The notes under the pieces were generated by a model. That model was not told where the DNA came from. It saw only the letters and a list, made by a program, of their open reading frames with translations, and made no database searches. From the NCBI GenBank assembly GCA_045600845.1, contig JAZRYR010000015.1, positions 1-57,548 of the forward strand: a stretch of DNA of 57,548 nt, given 5' to 3'. This DNA is from RGIG5612 sp045600845. Lineage in GTDB: Bacteria > Bacillota > Clostridia > Lachnospirales > Lachnospiraceae. Each line of letters opens with the position of its first letter. Within the stretch, counting starts at the first letter, position 1. This document shows, one piece after another, positions 18,496-26,479 of the stretch. A program made the translations under genes and the position numbers.

Positions 18496-19434
18496 TTGAG
18501 TGAGAAAAAAAGTTTAAGAATATCGTTTTTTCCTCATATAAGAGACAAAGCGTCTACAACGAGAATTATGCTGGATGTCATTATTTCTTTACTTCCGGCT
18601 ACTGTTTTTGGTGTATTTAATTTTGGTATTTACTCCTTATGGATCATTCTGGTCAGCGTTGCCACTTGTGTGCTTTTAGAACTTTTATGGTGTCTGGGCA
18701 CCCGCTCCAGATCAACCATTCTAGATCTTAGTGCATTTGTAACCGGATTGATTTTTTCCTTGAATTTACCACCAACGACGCCGATATGGATGGCAGCGTT
18801 TGGAGCTGCTTTTGCCATAATCGTTGTAAAATTATTATTTGGTGGTCTTGGACAAAATTTTATGAATCCTTCTGCAGCCGCAAAGTGTTTTCTTCTTATC
18901 ACTTTTTCCGGACAGATGAACAATTTTGTATATCAGGGAATTTCTACTGGTACGACAATGGAAATCATCCGTGCCGGGGGTAATGTTGACCTTCTTCAGT
19001 TATTCCTGGGAAATACCGCTGGCTGCATTGGAGAAACCTGTGCCTTAGCTCTGATCATTGGTGCAGCATACTTATTTATCCGTCGAATCATTGATTTCCG
19101 TATTCCACTTTTTTATTTGTTAAGCGTTGTGGTATATATGTCCGTTTATTCCCTGCTGACCAGAGGGGGAATCGATTGGACTCTGATTCTTTCGGTAATA
19201 TTGGGAAGTGGAATGCTTCTGGCAGCTTTTTTCATGGCCACCGATTATGTTACCAGTCCGGTAACACCATCTGGCAGAATCATCTTTGGAGCGTTTGTTG
19301 GTGTAATGACTTGTACCTTATGGCTGTTTGGTGTAGACAATGGTTTTACTGCTTATGCCATTATTTTAGGAAATCTTATTGCCCCGATTCTTGAGAAAAT
19401 CACAAAAAGAAAATCTTTTGGAAAGGGAGCGTAA
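18496..19434 (+). CDS. rnfD: RnfD-like membrane subunit
   Basis: A 312-residue membrane protein of the RnfD/NqrB family with about eight to ten hydrophobic segments. The family landmarks SFFPHIRDKAS, IMLDVIISLLPA and GQNFMNPSAAAKCFLLI are present. In RnfD an FMN is attached to a threonine in an S-x-A-T-like motif; at that place this protein reads STGTT (150-154), so a threonine is available. The start is UUG with AAGAGGA before it. It is 14 bases from rnfC and 3 bases from rnfG. Confidence 0.9.
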   Translation: MSEKKSLRISFFPHIRDKASTTRIMLDVIISLLPATVFGVFNFGIYSLWIILVSVATCVLLELLWCLGTRSRSTILDLSAFVTGLIFSLNLPPTTPIWMAAFGAAFAIIVVKLLFGGLGQNFMNPSAAAKCFLLITFSGQMNNFVYQGISTGTTMEIIRAGGNVDLLQLFLGNTAGCIGETCALALIIGAAYLFIRRIIDFRIPLFYLLSVVVYMSVYSLLTRGGIDWTLILSVILGSGMLLAAFFMATDYVTSPVTPSGRIIFGAFVGVMTCTLWLFGVDNGFTAYAIILGNLIAPILEKITKRKSFGKGA

Positions 19435-19437
19435 CGG

Positions 19438-20049
19438 ATGAAGAAAAAAATTCCCATTTTTATAATTTTCCTTATTGCATGCGCCATAATTGCCGGAGGT
19501 TATTTTATGACCCGCAGTAAGTTATCCATACAAGAAGCCGAAAAACAAGAACAAGCTTTAACATCTGTTTTTCCAGACGCAGCCAAATATACCGATGCAG
19601 AATATAACAAACACTTTCTGACAGAATATCTTTCGGATCATGGAATCGAATATACAGACGTTATTGTATCGAAAGTTGTATATGCTAAAAATGAATTGAA
19701 TGCCGTAAAAGGCCTGATCGTATTTGAGGAATGTTATAAAAAATATGGTGGTATTATTTCTATGGCCGTCGGAATTCAAAATAATGGCATGATTAACGGA
19801 TATTATATTCTGAATATTTCAGAAGCAAAAAATCTGGATTTGAAAGTTCGGGACGAGGAATTTAAGAACCAGTTTGTTAATAAAATTGTACCAGCTTTTA
19901 TATTGACCGATGAAGAAGCTCATGCGGATAATGAGATTTCTTCGGCAAAAGGTGCATATGATGCTTCAAATGCGGTTGTAAACGGAGTTAATTCCGCTAT
20001 TTACACCTTGACATTTATTGATGAAAGTATGGGAGGTCTTCTCGGTTGA
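19438..20049 (+). CDS. rnfG: RnfG-like subunit lacking the flavinylation motif
   Basis: A 203-residue protein with one N-terminal membrane helix (about 5-24) and an extracytoplasmic FMN-binding-type domain. The alignment to RnfG/NqrC is clear at YKKYGGIISMAVGIQNNG and at the C-terminal ASNAVVNGV. However, the motif S/T-G-A-T that takes FMN by a phosphoester bond is KGAY (171-174), and the usual ETPGLG is EAKNLD (129-134). Covalent FMN on this subunit is therefore not expected. The reading frame is open and complete, so this is divergence, not decay. Confidence 0.85.
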   Translation: MKKKIPIFIIFLIACAIIAGGYFMTRSKLSIQEAEKQEQALTSVFPDAAKYTDAEYNKHFLTEYLSDHGIEYTDVIVSKVVYAKNELNAVKGLIVFEECYKKYGGIISMAVGIQNNGMINGYYILNISEAKNLDLKVRDEEFKNQFVNKIVPAFILTDEEAHADNEISSAKGAYDASNAVVNGVNSAIYTLTFIDESMGGLLG

Positions 20050-20654
20050 AGGAAGAAAAAGATACCATCTTTAAAAGATTATATTATGGGATTATTAAAG
20101 AAAATCCCGTCTTGGTTTTATGCCTTGGTTTATGTCCGGCAATTGCGGTTGTTGTTACTGCGAAAAACGGATTGGCTATGGGTGTATTTACGGCTGTAGT
20201 TTTGATTTTGTCTAATTTCTTTATCTCGGTGTTAAAGAAAGTCATTCCGGAAAAAGAACGGCTGATTGTATATATTATTATTGTGGGAAGCTTCACTGCC
20301 GTATCCCAGATTTTTTTAAAGGCTTATTATCCGGACATTAATGAAGCTTTAGGAATTTTTGTGTCGTTAACATCAGTAAACAGTGTGATCTATTATCGGG
20401 CAGAAAATTATGCATATCAGAAAAATCCGGCACTTTCCTTATTTGATGGCATTGGCATCGGCATTGGATACACATTTTTTTTGACGATATTTGGTGCAAT
20501 CCGTGAGATTATAGGGTTGGGAACTATTTTCGGAATCCGTATCATTCCGGATAACTTTACGATCTCCATTGCCGCCTTGGCTCCGGGAGCCTTCTTCATT
20601 CTGGCTTGTCTGATTGCTTTGGCAAATCGAATTGGTGGAGGTAAAAGAGCATGA
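20046..20654 (+). CDS. rnfE: RnfE-like membrane subunit
   Basis: A 202-residue, six-helix membrane protein of the RnfE/NqrD family. The first half-site GLCPAIAV keeps its cysteine (C30). In the second half-site, the usual NC before the R-A-E motif is NS (N112-S113, in VNSVIYYRAENYAY). In Rnf and Nqr these cysteines, with their pair in RnfA, hold a [2Fe-2S] cluster in the membrane. It starts with UUG four bases inside rnfG and overlaps rnfA by four bases. Confidence 0.87.
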   Translation: MKEEKDTIFKRLYYGIIKENPVLVLCLGLCPAIAVVVTAKNGLAMGVFTAVVLILSNFFISVLKKVIPEKERLIVYIIIVGSFTAVSQIFLKAYYPDINEALGIFVSLTSVNSVIYYRAENYAYQKNPALSLFDGIGIGIGYTFFLTIFGAIREIIGLGTIFGIRIIPDNFTISIAALAPGAFFILACLIALANRIGGGKRA

Positions 20655-21226
20655 CAAAGCTGATTTATGTTGCGATTATTTCCGCTTTTGTAAACAATGT
20701 AGTTTTAAGCCAGGGACTTGGAGTCGACACGGCCCTTGACGGATCCAAAAATATGGCAACGTCTCTCCGGTTAAGTCCGGGAGTATTGGTTATTACGCTC
20801 GTTTCTTCTTTAATTACCTGGCCTTTCGGAAACTATATATTTGAGAAATTCGGACTTTCGTTCCTGAATTCTTTCTGCTTCCTGATTATCGAAGCTATTA
20901 TTGTCTGGCTGTTTATAAAATTAGTGAAAGTGATTTCTGTAAAAACCTTTGAAAAATATAAAGCATTGTATTCCATGATAGCTGTTAATAGTGCGGTACT
21001 TGGATGCATCCAGAACAATGTTACCGTTGGATACAGTTTTTTAAGAAGTACAGTAAACAGTTTTTTCGGAGCAGTTGGATTTGGAATAGTAGTAATTATA
21101 CTTACCGGAATCCGTGAACGAATCCAATATAACGATATTCCAAAACCTTTCGAGGGAGTTCCCATTCTGTTGGTCAGTGCCGGTCTGATGGCAATTGCTT
21201 TTTATGGCTTTACAGGCATGATTTAA
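20651..21226 (+). CDS. rnfA: RnfA-like membrane subunit lacking both cluster cysteines
   Basis: A 191-residue, six-helix membrane protein of the RnfA/NqrE family. The family frame is clear: FVNNVVL, SAVLG and IRERIQYNDIPKPFEG. Where canonical RnfA has LGLCPF this has LGVDTA, with D26 in place of the cysteine. Where it has NCAVLG this has NSAVLG (S114); a different cysteine, C119, lies five residues on. The gene ends the operon. No rnfB follows; the next gene codes for a CBS-domain protein with its own promoter. Confidence 0.88.
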   Translation: MTKLIYVAIISAFVNNVVLSQGLGVDTALDGSKNMATSLRLSPGVLVITLVSSLITWPFGNYIFEKFGLSFLNSFCFLIIEAIIVWLFIKLVKVISVKTFEKYKALYSMIAVNSAVLGCIQNNVTVGYSFLRSTVNSFFGAVGFGIVVIILTGIRERIQYNDIPKPFEGVPILLVSAGLMAIAFYGFTGMI

Positions 21227-21228
21227 TG

Positions 21229-21257
21229 TTGTTTAATCCGGCAATTTAGTTTATAAT
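21229..21257 (+). promoter_or_regulatory. promoter for the CBS-domain gene and tyrS
   Basis: TTGTTT at 21229-21234, a 17-base spacer and TATAAT at 21252-21257, directly after the rnfA stop. Confidence 0.7.
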
Positions 21258-21312
21258 TGTTGCGTATGTTTTGCCGATGGTGCTTAAGTTTTATATCCAT
21301 GAGGTTAATTAT

Positions 21313-21738
21313 ATGAATATTTTAGCTAGTTTAACGCCGAAAAGCGATGTAGATTATATTAATGATGAAGCTACATTATTTAAGGCGATGCAGACTATGT
21401 TGAATAGGAATTATTCTGCCATTCCTATTATTAATAAAAAAGGCAGATATGTAGGCACGATAACTGCTGCAGATATTTTAGGATGTATTAAGGAGAATTT
21501 TGATTTATCCCTGAAAGAATCTGCTAGTTTTCCAGTTCGAAATGTACACCGAACTCGTGACTATAAGGCGATTGGAGTCAACACTTTGATGGAAGGAATT
21601 CTGGAAAAGGCAGTTGATCAGAACTTTGTTCCAGTAGTCGATGATGAAGACAATTTTATTGGTATCCTGACCAGAACTGAGATTATGCGATGGATGCGTG
21701 AAAAATATAATCATGACCACCCAGAGGGAGGAAATTAA
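21313..21738 (+). CDS. CBS-domain protein
   Basis: About 141 residues made of two CBS motifs in tandem (roughly residues 8-62 and 70-135), forming one Bateman module that usually senses adenosine nucleotides. Typical pieces are AIPIINKKGRYVGTITAADIL and FVPVVDDEDNFIGILTRTEIM. No catalytic domain is attached. I start at the ATG at 21313 because GAGG stands 7 bases before it and the promoter places RNA start near 21264; an ATG at 21271 would leave almost no leader. It is two bases from tyrS and probably shares its transcript. Confidence 0.85.
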   Translation: MNILASLTPKSDVDYINDEATLFKAMQTMLNRNYSAIPIINKKGRYVGTITAADILGCIKENFDLSLKESASFPVRNVHRTRDYKAIGVNTLMEGILEKAVDQNFVPVVDDEDNFIGILTRTEIMRWMREKYNHDHPEGGN

Positions 21739-21740
21739 AA

Positions 21741-22967
21741 GTGGCAGACAATGTATATGATATTCTTGAGGAGAGAGGATTTATTGCTCAGTGTACTCAT
21801 CCGGCAGAATTACGGGAACTCCTTGGAAAAGAAAAAGTAAAATTCTATATTGGATTTGACGCAACAGCTGATTCTTTAACAGCTGGTCATTTTCTTACCA
21901 TTATGGCGATGATGCATATGCAGAAAGCCGGACATGTTCCAGTAGCTCTGATGGGAGGTGGAACCACTATGGTTGGTGACCCTTCTGGTAAGAGTGATAT
22001 GCGTAAGATGATGACAAAAGAAACTATTGATCATAACGTAGAATGCTTCCGTTCTCAGATTGGCCGTTTCTTAGACACATCTGAAGGCAAAATGATTTTT
22101 GAAAATAACGCAGACTGGTTACTGAGTTTAAATTACGTTGAATTCTTAAGAGAAGTTGGCGTTCATTTTTCTGTAAACCGTATGCTTACGGCAGAGTGTT
22201 ATAAACAAAGAATGGAAAGAGGCTTGACATTCTTCGAGTTCAACTACATGATTATGCAGTCTTATGACTTTTTAAAACTGAACCAGATGCATGGTGTCTG
22301 CCTGGAAATGGGTGGTGATGATCAGTGGTCAAACATCATCGGTGGCGTTGAACTTATCCGTAGAAAAGAGCAGAAACCTGCTTACGGTTTAACATTTACC
22401 CTTTTAACTACATCGGAAGGAATAAAGATGGGTAAAACTGTAAAGGGTGCTTTATGGCTTGATCCTACAAGGACAACTCCTTACGAGTTCTATCAGTACT
22501 GGAGAAATATTGAAGATGTTAAAGTAGAAGAGTGCTTAGGTCTTTTAACCTTCCTTCCTATGGATGAAGTAAGAAGATTAGGTGCTTTAGAAGGTGCAGA
22601 AATTAATAAAGCGAAAGAAGTACTCGCTTTTGAAATTACAAAGATTGTTCATGGTGAAGAAGAAGCTACAAAGGCTCAGAACGCAGCCAGAGAGGTATTT
22701 TCCGGTTCTGGTGTGAGCGCGGACATGCCTACCTATGAATATACAAAGGAGGCTTTTGCTGCCGCGGATGTTATCCAGGCATTGGTAGATACCGGCCTGG
22801 CAGGAACCCGTTCGGATGGCAGACGTCTAATTGAAGGTGGTGGCGTATTGGTAAACGATGAAAAGATTACTGATGTAAAACGTACCCTTTCCGACAATGA
22901 CTTAACAGATGGAGCTTTCATCTTAAAGAAAGGTAAAAAGAAATCCATCAAAGTTGTTGTAAAATAA
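21741..22967 (+). CDS. tyrS: tyrosine--tRNA ligase
   Basis: A 408-residue class I synthetase that charges tRNA-Tyr. The HIGH-like motif is TAGHF (47-51), and the KMSKS-like loop is KMGKT (229-233). The tyrosine pocket YMIMQSYDFLKL and GGDDQWSNI are present. A C-terminal S4 RNA-binding domain (about 345-408) completes the TyrS type found in bacteria. The start is a GUG behind GGAGG. No T-box leader is seen before it; the gene is read from the promoter of the CBS-domain gene. Confidence 0.96.
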   Translation: MADNVYDILEERGFIAQCTHPAELRELLGKEKVKFYIGFDATADSLTAGHFLTIMAMMHMQKAGHVPVALMGGGTTMVGDPSGKSDMRKMMTKETIDHNVECFRSQIGRFLDTSEGKMIFENNADWLLSLNYVEFLREVGVHFSVNRMLTAECYKQRMERGLTFFEFNYMIMQSYDFLKLNQMHGVCLEMGGDDQWSNIIGGVELIRRKEQKPAYGLTFTLLTTSEGIKMGKTVKGALWLDPTRTTPYEFYQYWRNIEDVKVEECLGLLTFLPMDEVRRLGALEGAEINKAKEVLAFEITKIVHGEEEATKAQNAAREVFSGSGVSADMPTYEYTKEAFAAADVIQALVDTGLAGTRSDGRRLIEGGGVLVNDEKITDVKRTLSDNDLTDGAFILKKGKKKSIKVVVK

Positions 22968-22974
22968 AAATTAA

Positions 22975-22995
22975 GGCGGCACCAATCGTGCCGCC
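22975..22995 (+). terminator. hairpin after tyrS, probable weak terminator
   Basis: A perfect 8-bp GC-rich stem, GGCGGCAC / GTGCCGCC, with a 5-base loop, between tyrS and alaS. It is followed by ATATTTG rather than a real T run, so termination may be partial. Confidence 0.5.
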
Positions 22996-23039
22996 ATATT
23001 TGAGTAAATAATATTGGATAAAATAGATGGAGGCATATT

Positions 23040-25661
23040 ATGCATAAAGCTTATGGAGTAAATGAATTAAGAAAAATGTATCTTGACTTCTTTGAAAGTA
23101 AAGATCATTTAATCATGAAAAGTTTTTCGTTAGTACCACATAACGATAAGAGTTTATTATTAATTAACGCTGGTATGGCACCTTTAAAGCCATATTTTAC
23201 GGGTCAGGAAATTCCTCCAAAGAGAAGAGTTTCCACCTGCCAGAAATGTATCCGTACCGGTGACATTGAAAACGTTGGTAAGACTGCTCGTCACGGAACC
23301 TTCTTTGAAATGTTAGGTAACTTCTCCTTTGGTGATTACTTTAAAGAAGAAGCGTTAACTTGGACATGGGAGTTCTTAACCGAATGGGTTGGCTTAGAAC
23401 CAGATAGATTATACCCATCTGTATATTTAGATGATGATGAAGCTTTTGATATCTGGAATAAGAAAATCGGCGTTCCAGCGGAAAGAATTTCCCGATTCGG
23501 GAAAGAAGACAACTTCTGGGAGCATGGCGCAGGACCTTGCGGACCTTGTAGTGAAGTATATTATGACCGAGGCGAGAAGTATGGATGTGGTAAACCAGAT
23601 TGTAAAGTGGGTTGCGAATGTGACCGTTATATGGAAATCTGGAATGATGTATTTACCCAGTTTGATGGCGACGGAAAGGGCAACTATGTTGAATTAGAAA
23701 ACAAGAACATCGATACCGGTATGGGTCTGGAAAGACTGGCAGTAGTTTCCCAGAACGTAGATTCTATTTTCGATGTTGATACGATCTGTGCAATTCGCGA
23801 TAAGGTTTGCGAAGCAGCAGGGGTTGCTTATCATACAGATGAGAAGAAAGATATTTCTATTCGTCTGATCACAGACCATATCCGTAGTGCTACATTTATG
23901 ATTTCTGACGGTATCAACGCTTCCAACGAAGGCCGTGGCTATGTTCTTCGTCGTTTAATCCGTAGAGCAGCTCGTCATATCCGTATGTTAGGTATCGCAG
24001 ACCACTTTATGCCAATCTTAAGTGAAGCGGTTATTGAGTACTCCAAAGATGCTTATCCGGAATTAGAAGAAAAAAAGGCTATGATTCTTAAGACCCTTGC
24101 GGATGAAGAAGACAGATTCTATAAGACGCTGGATCAGGGCATGAAAAAATTAAATGAAATGTTAGAAGAAACGAAAGCTGCTGGTAGAACTGAATTTAGT
24201 GGAGCAGACGCTTTCAAACTTTACGATACCTTTGGATTCCCTCTGGATCTTACCAGTGATGTTATGGAAGATGCTGGTCTTACCGTTGACGTAGAAGGTT
24301 TTGAAAAAGAAATGGAGAACCAGAGAGAAACTGCTAGAAAGGCGAGAAAGACGACAAACTATATGGGCGCCGACGCAACCGTATATGAAGAGCTTCCTTT
24401 AACACTTTTCACAGAGTTTACTGGTTATGATGTTATGCAGGACGTTTCTGATATTACCGCTCTTACTTCCGAAGATGCTGTTGTTGAAACCTTAGCAGAA
24501 GGAGATATTGGAACTGTTATTGTTGCGAAAACACCTTTCTATGCTACGAAAGGTGGACAGGAAGCGGATAAAGGTATTATCCGTACCGCTACTGCAGAAT
24601 TTGAAGTAAAAGATGTTATTGCATTGGCAAATGGTGTGTCCGGACATGTTGGTGTCGTAACCAAAGGACAGTTTGTCGTTGGTGATGAAGTTGAACTTCT
24701 TATTAATGAAGATCTTCGAAAGAATACGGCTAAAAACCATAGTGCAACTCATCTTCTTCAGGCTGCATTACGTCAGGTATTGGGAGACCATGTTGAACAG
24801 GCCGGTTCTCATGTGACGGATAATGAACTTCGTTTTGACTTTACACATTTCTCAGCATTGTCTACAGAAGAAATTCAGAAGGTTGAAGAAATCGTAAATG
24901 AAAAGATTGCTGCTTTCCTTAATGTTAATACCGATGTAATGGATCTGGATGAAGCAAAGAAGAGTGGAGCTATGGCTTTATTCGGTGAGAAATATGGCGA
25001 CAAAGTTCGTGTTGTAAAGATGGGAGACTTCTCCAAAGAACTTTGTGGTGGTACTCATGTCGATAATACAGGCACCATCGGAATGTTCAAGATTGTCTCC
25101 GAAGGAAGTGTTGCTTCAGGTGTAAGAAGAATTACTGCAATTACAAGTAAAGGTGTTTTAGATTACTACGGAAAGATGGAAAAAGCTTTCAATGAAGCTG
25201 CTGCAAAAGCAAAAGTTGATCCGGAACAGTTAACAAAGAAGATTGAGGACATGCAGACTCAGATAAAAGAATTGCAGGCGGAAATCAACAAGATGAAGAG
25301 TGCTTCTGCAAAGGATGCTTTAGGAGAAATTAAGGCAGAAGTTGTTAACGGAATGAATCTCGTTGTTCAAAAATTACAAGGCGTTGATATGAATCAGCTC
25401 CGTGAATTGGGTGACCAGATTAAAAATAAAATTGGTGAGGGTGTTGTTGCTCTTGCATCCGAAATTGATGGAAAAGTAAACCTGATTGTAACTGCAACAG
25501 AAGATGCTCAGAAAAAGGGCGCTCATGCCGGTAATATTATTAAGGCAATCGCCCCGATTGTTGGTGGCGGCGGCGGTGGACGTCCAAACATGGCACAGGC
25601 AGGTGGAAAGAATCCATCAGGAATTGATGAAGCCCTTGAAAAAGTAAAAACATTACTGTAA
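23040..25661 (+). CDS. alaS: alanine--tRNA ligase
   Basis: An 873-residue class II synthetase of full bacterial length. Catalytic domain (about 1-440), then editing domain with the zinc-site HSATH (H567, H571) and CGGTH (C669, H673), then a coiled-coil linker (about 715-760) and a C-terminal DHHA1 domain with the GGGGGGRPNMAQAGG signature. It charges tRNA-Ala and clears Ser- and Gly-tRNA-Ala. GGAGG precedes the ATG. No T-box is visible in the 72-base gap after tyrS. Confidence 0.97.
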   Translation: MHKAYGVNELRKMYLDFFESKDHLIMKSFSLVPHNDKSLLLINAGMAPLKPYFTGQEIPPKRRVSTCQKCIRTGDIENVGKTARHGTFFEMLGNFSFGDYFKEEALTWTWEFLTEWVGLEPDRLYPSVYLDDDEAFDIWNKKIGVPAERISRFGKEDNFWEHGAGPCGPCSEVYYDRGEKYGCGKPDCKVGCECDRYMEIWNDVFTQFDGDGKGNYVELENKNIDTGMGLERLAVVSQNVDSIFDVDTICAIRDKVCEAAGVAYHTDEKKDISIRLITDHIRSATFMISDGINASNEGRGYVLRRLIRRAARHIRMLGIADHFMPILSEAVIEYSKDAYPELEEKKAMILKTLADEEDRFYKTLDQGMKKLNEMLEETKAAGRTEFSGADAFKLYDTFGFPLDLTSDVMEDAGLTVDVEGFEKEMENQRETARKARKTTNYMGADATVYEELPLTLFTEFTGYDVMQDVSDITALTSEDAVVETLAEGDIGTVIVAKTPFYATKGGQEADKGIIRTATAEFEVKDVIALANGVSGHVGVVTKGQFVVGDEVELLINEDLRKNTAKNHSATHLLQAALRQVLGDHVEQAGSHVTDNELRFDFTHFSALSTEEIQKVEEIVNEKIAAFLNVNTDVMDLDEAKKSGAMALFGEKYGDKVRVVKMGDFSKELCGGTHVDNTGTIGMFKIVSEGSVASGVRRITAITSKGVLDYYGKMEKAFNEAAAKAKVDPEQLTKKIEDMQTQIKELQAEINKMKSASAKDALGEIKAEVVNGMNLVVQKLQGVDMNQLRELGDQIKNKIGEGVVALASEIDGKVNLIVTATEDAQKKGAHAGNIIKAIAPIVGGGGGGRPNMAQAGGKNPSGIDEALEKVKTLL

Positions 25662-25678
25662 ATAAGGTTTCCAAACTT

Positions 25679-26260
25679 ATGATGAATCGCAGAAAAAACA
25701 ACTGGTATTTTGATGGATGGATGAGCCGTAAAGAGCTCACTCCATCCGGAAAATGGCGTACCGTGTGGGAATATAATGATGATTATTACGGCTTCGAACT
25801 TCCGCCGAAACAGGTTGAATTGCTGAAATTATCTTTTATTGTTATTCCTGCACTGATTGTTGTGGTGTGGTTTTTAGCCTCTTTAACCAGGTGTCTTGGA
25901 CGTGATACGGTACTGTATGTTGGTGGATTCTGGTATGCCGCTGCTATTCCCATGGTTTTCATGGTAATAGGGGCGATTGGAGCTTTCAAAATTAAAGAGA
26001 AGATGACTTATCGTGACCTCTATGCTTGTTACCGAAGGTTGATGGTTTCCAGCTGGTTTTTAGCTCCATTGTTTTTTCTTTCCATAGTAGGTGATATTGT
26101 TTTTATTACTTTATATAGAGAATATTTTACTTTTCAGACAGAAATTCCGTGGTTGATCGGAGTATTTATCAATTTACTGTTATCGGTGTTCCTCTTTATA
26201 ATTCAATTTAAAAACAAATCGAAGATAATTAAATTACAATCCAATTCAGACGATGATTAA
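25679..26260 (+). CDS. membrane protein of unknown function
   Basis: A 193-residue protein with four likely membrane helices (about 49-70, 80-102, 122-145 and 160-180). The soluble N-terminus has an unusual aromatic stretch, NNWYFDGWMSRKELTPSGKW. I recognise no family. Adjacent ATG codons at 25679 and 25682 could both start it. It follows alaS by 17 bases and is closed by a terminator, so it is probably the last gene of the alaS transcript. Confidence 0.7.
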   Translation: MMNRRKNNWYFDGWMSRKELTPSGKWRTVWEYNDDYYGFELPPKQVELLKLSFIVIPALIVVVWFLASLTRCLGRDTVLYVGGFWYAAAIPMVFMVIGAIGAFKIKEKMTYRDLYACYRRLMVSSWFLAPLFFLSIVGDIVFITLYREYFTFQTEIPWLIGVFINLLLSVFLFIIQFKNKSKIIKLQSNSDDD

Positions 26261-26292
26261 AGTTTATCAATGGATTTTAAATGTTTCATCAC

Positions 26293-26335
26293 AAAAACAG
26301 GAGCTGTTCTCAGATCGGATAAGTCCTGTTTTTTT
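26293..26335 (+). terminator. intrinsic terminator after the alaS transcript
   Basis: A 10-bp stem, AAAAACAGGA (26293-26302) with TCCTGTTTTT (26324-26333), runs into a tract of seven Ts. The loop is large (21 bases). Confidence 0.75.
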
Positions 26336-26409
26336 GCTATTATAATGATATATTCACGTAATAGTTTTGTAATAGTTTCTTAACGCAAATTCAATGTTTA
26401 TTTGCTAAA

Positions 26410-26436
26410 ATATTCACAATTTAGTGTGAATATAAT
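26410..26436 (+). promoter_or_regulatory. palindrome overlapping a -10 element (possible operator)
   Basis: A perfect 9-bp inverted repeat, ATATTCACA (26410-26418) and TGTGAATAT (26425-26433), with a 6-base centre. Its right arm overlaps a perfect TATAAT (26431-26436). A further half site, ATATTCACG, lies at 26350-26358. The position suggests a repressor operator on the promoter of the zinc-ribbon membrane protein gene. The regulator is unknown and no -35 is clear. Confidence 0.55.
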
Positions 26437-26479
26437 CAAAAATTTTTGTTAGATATGTATACCCCGAAAGAGGTTTTTT

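Noticed and set aside
21271..21312. ATG at 21271 as start of the CBS-domain protein
   Set aside because: It lies only a few bases from the predicted RNA start, has no ribosome site and adds residues outside the CBS fold.
22968..23039. Possible T-box leader before alaS
   Set aside because: Only 72 bases; the AGGGTGGNACCGCG T-box motif and a specifier stem are absent. The GC hairpin there looks like a weak terminator.
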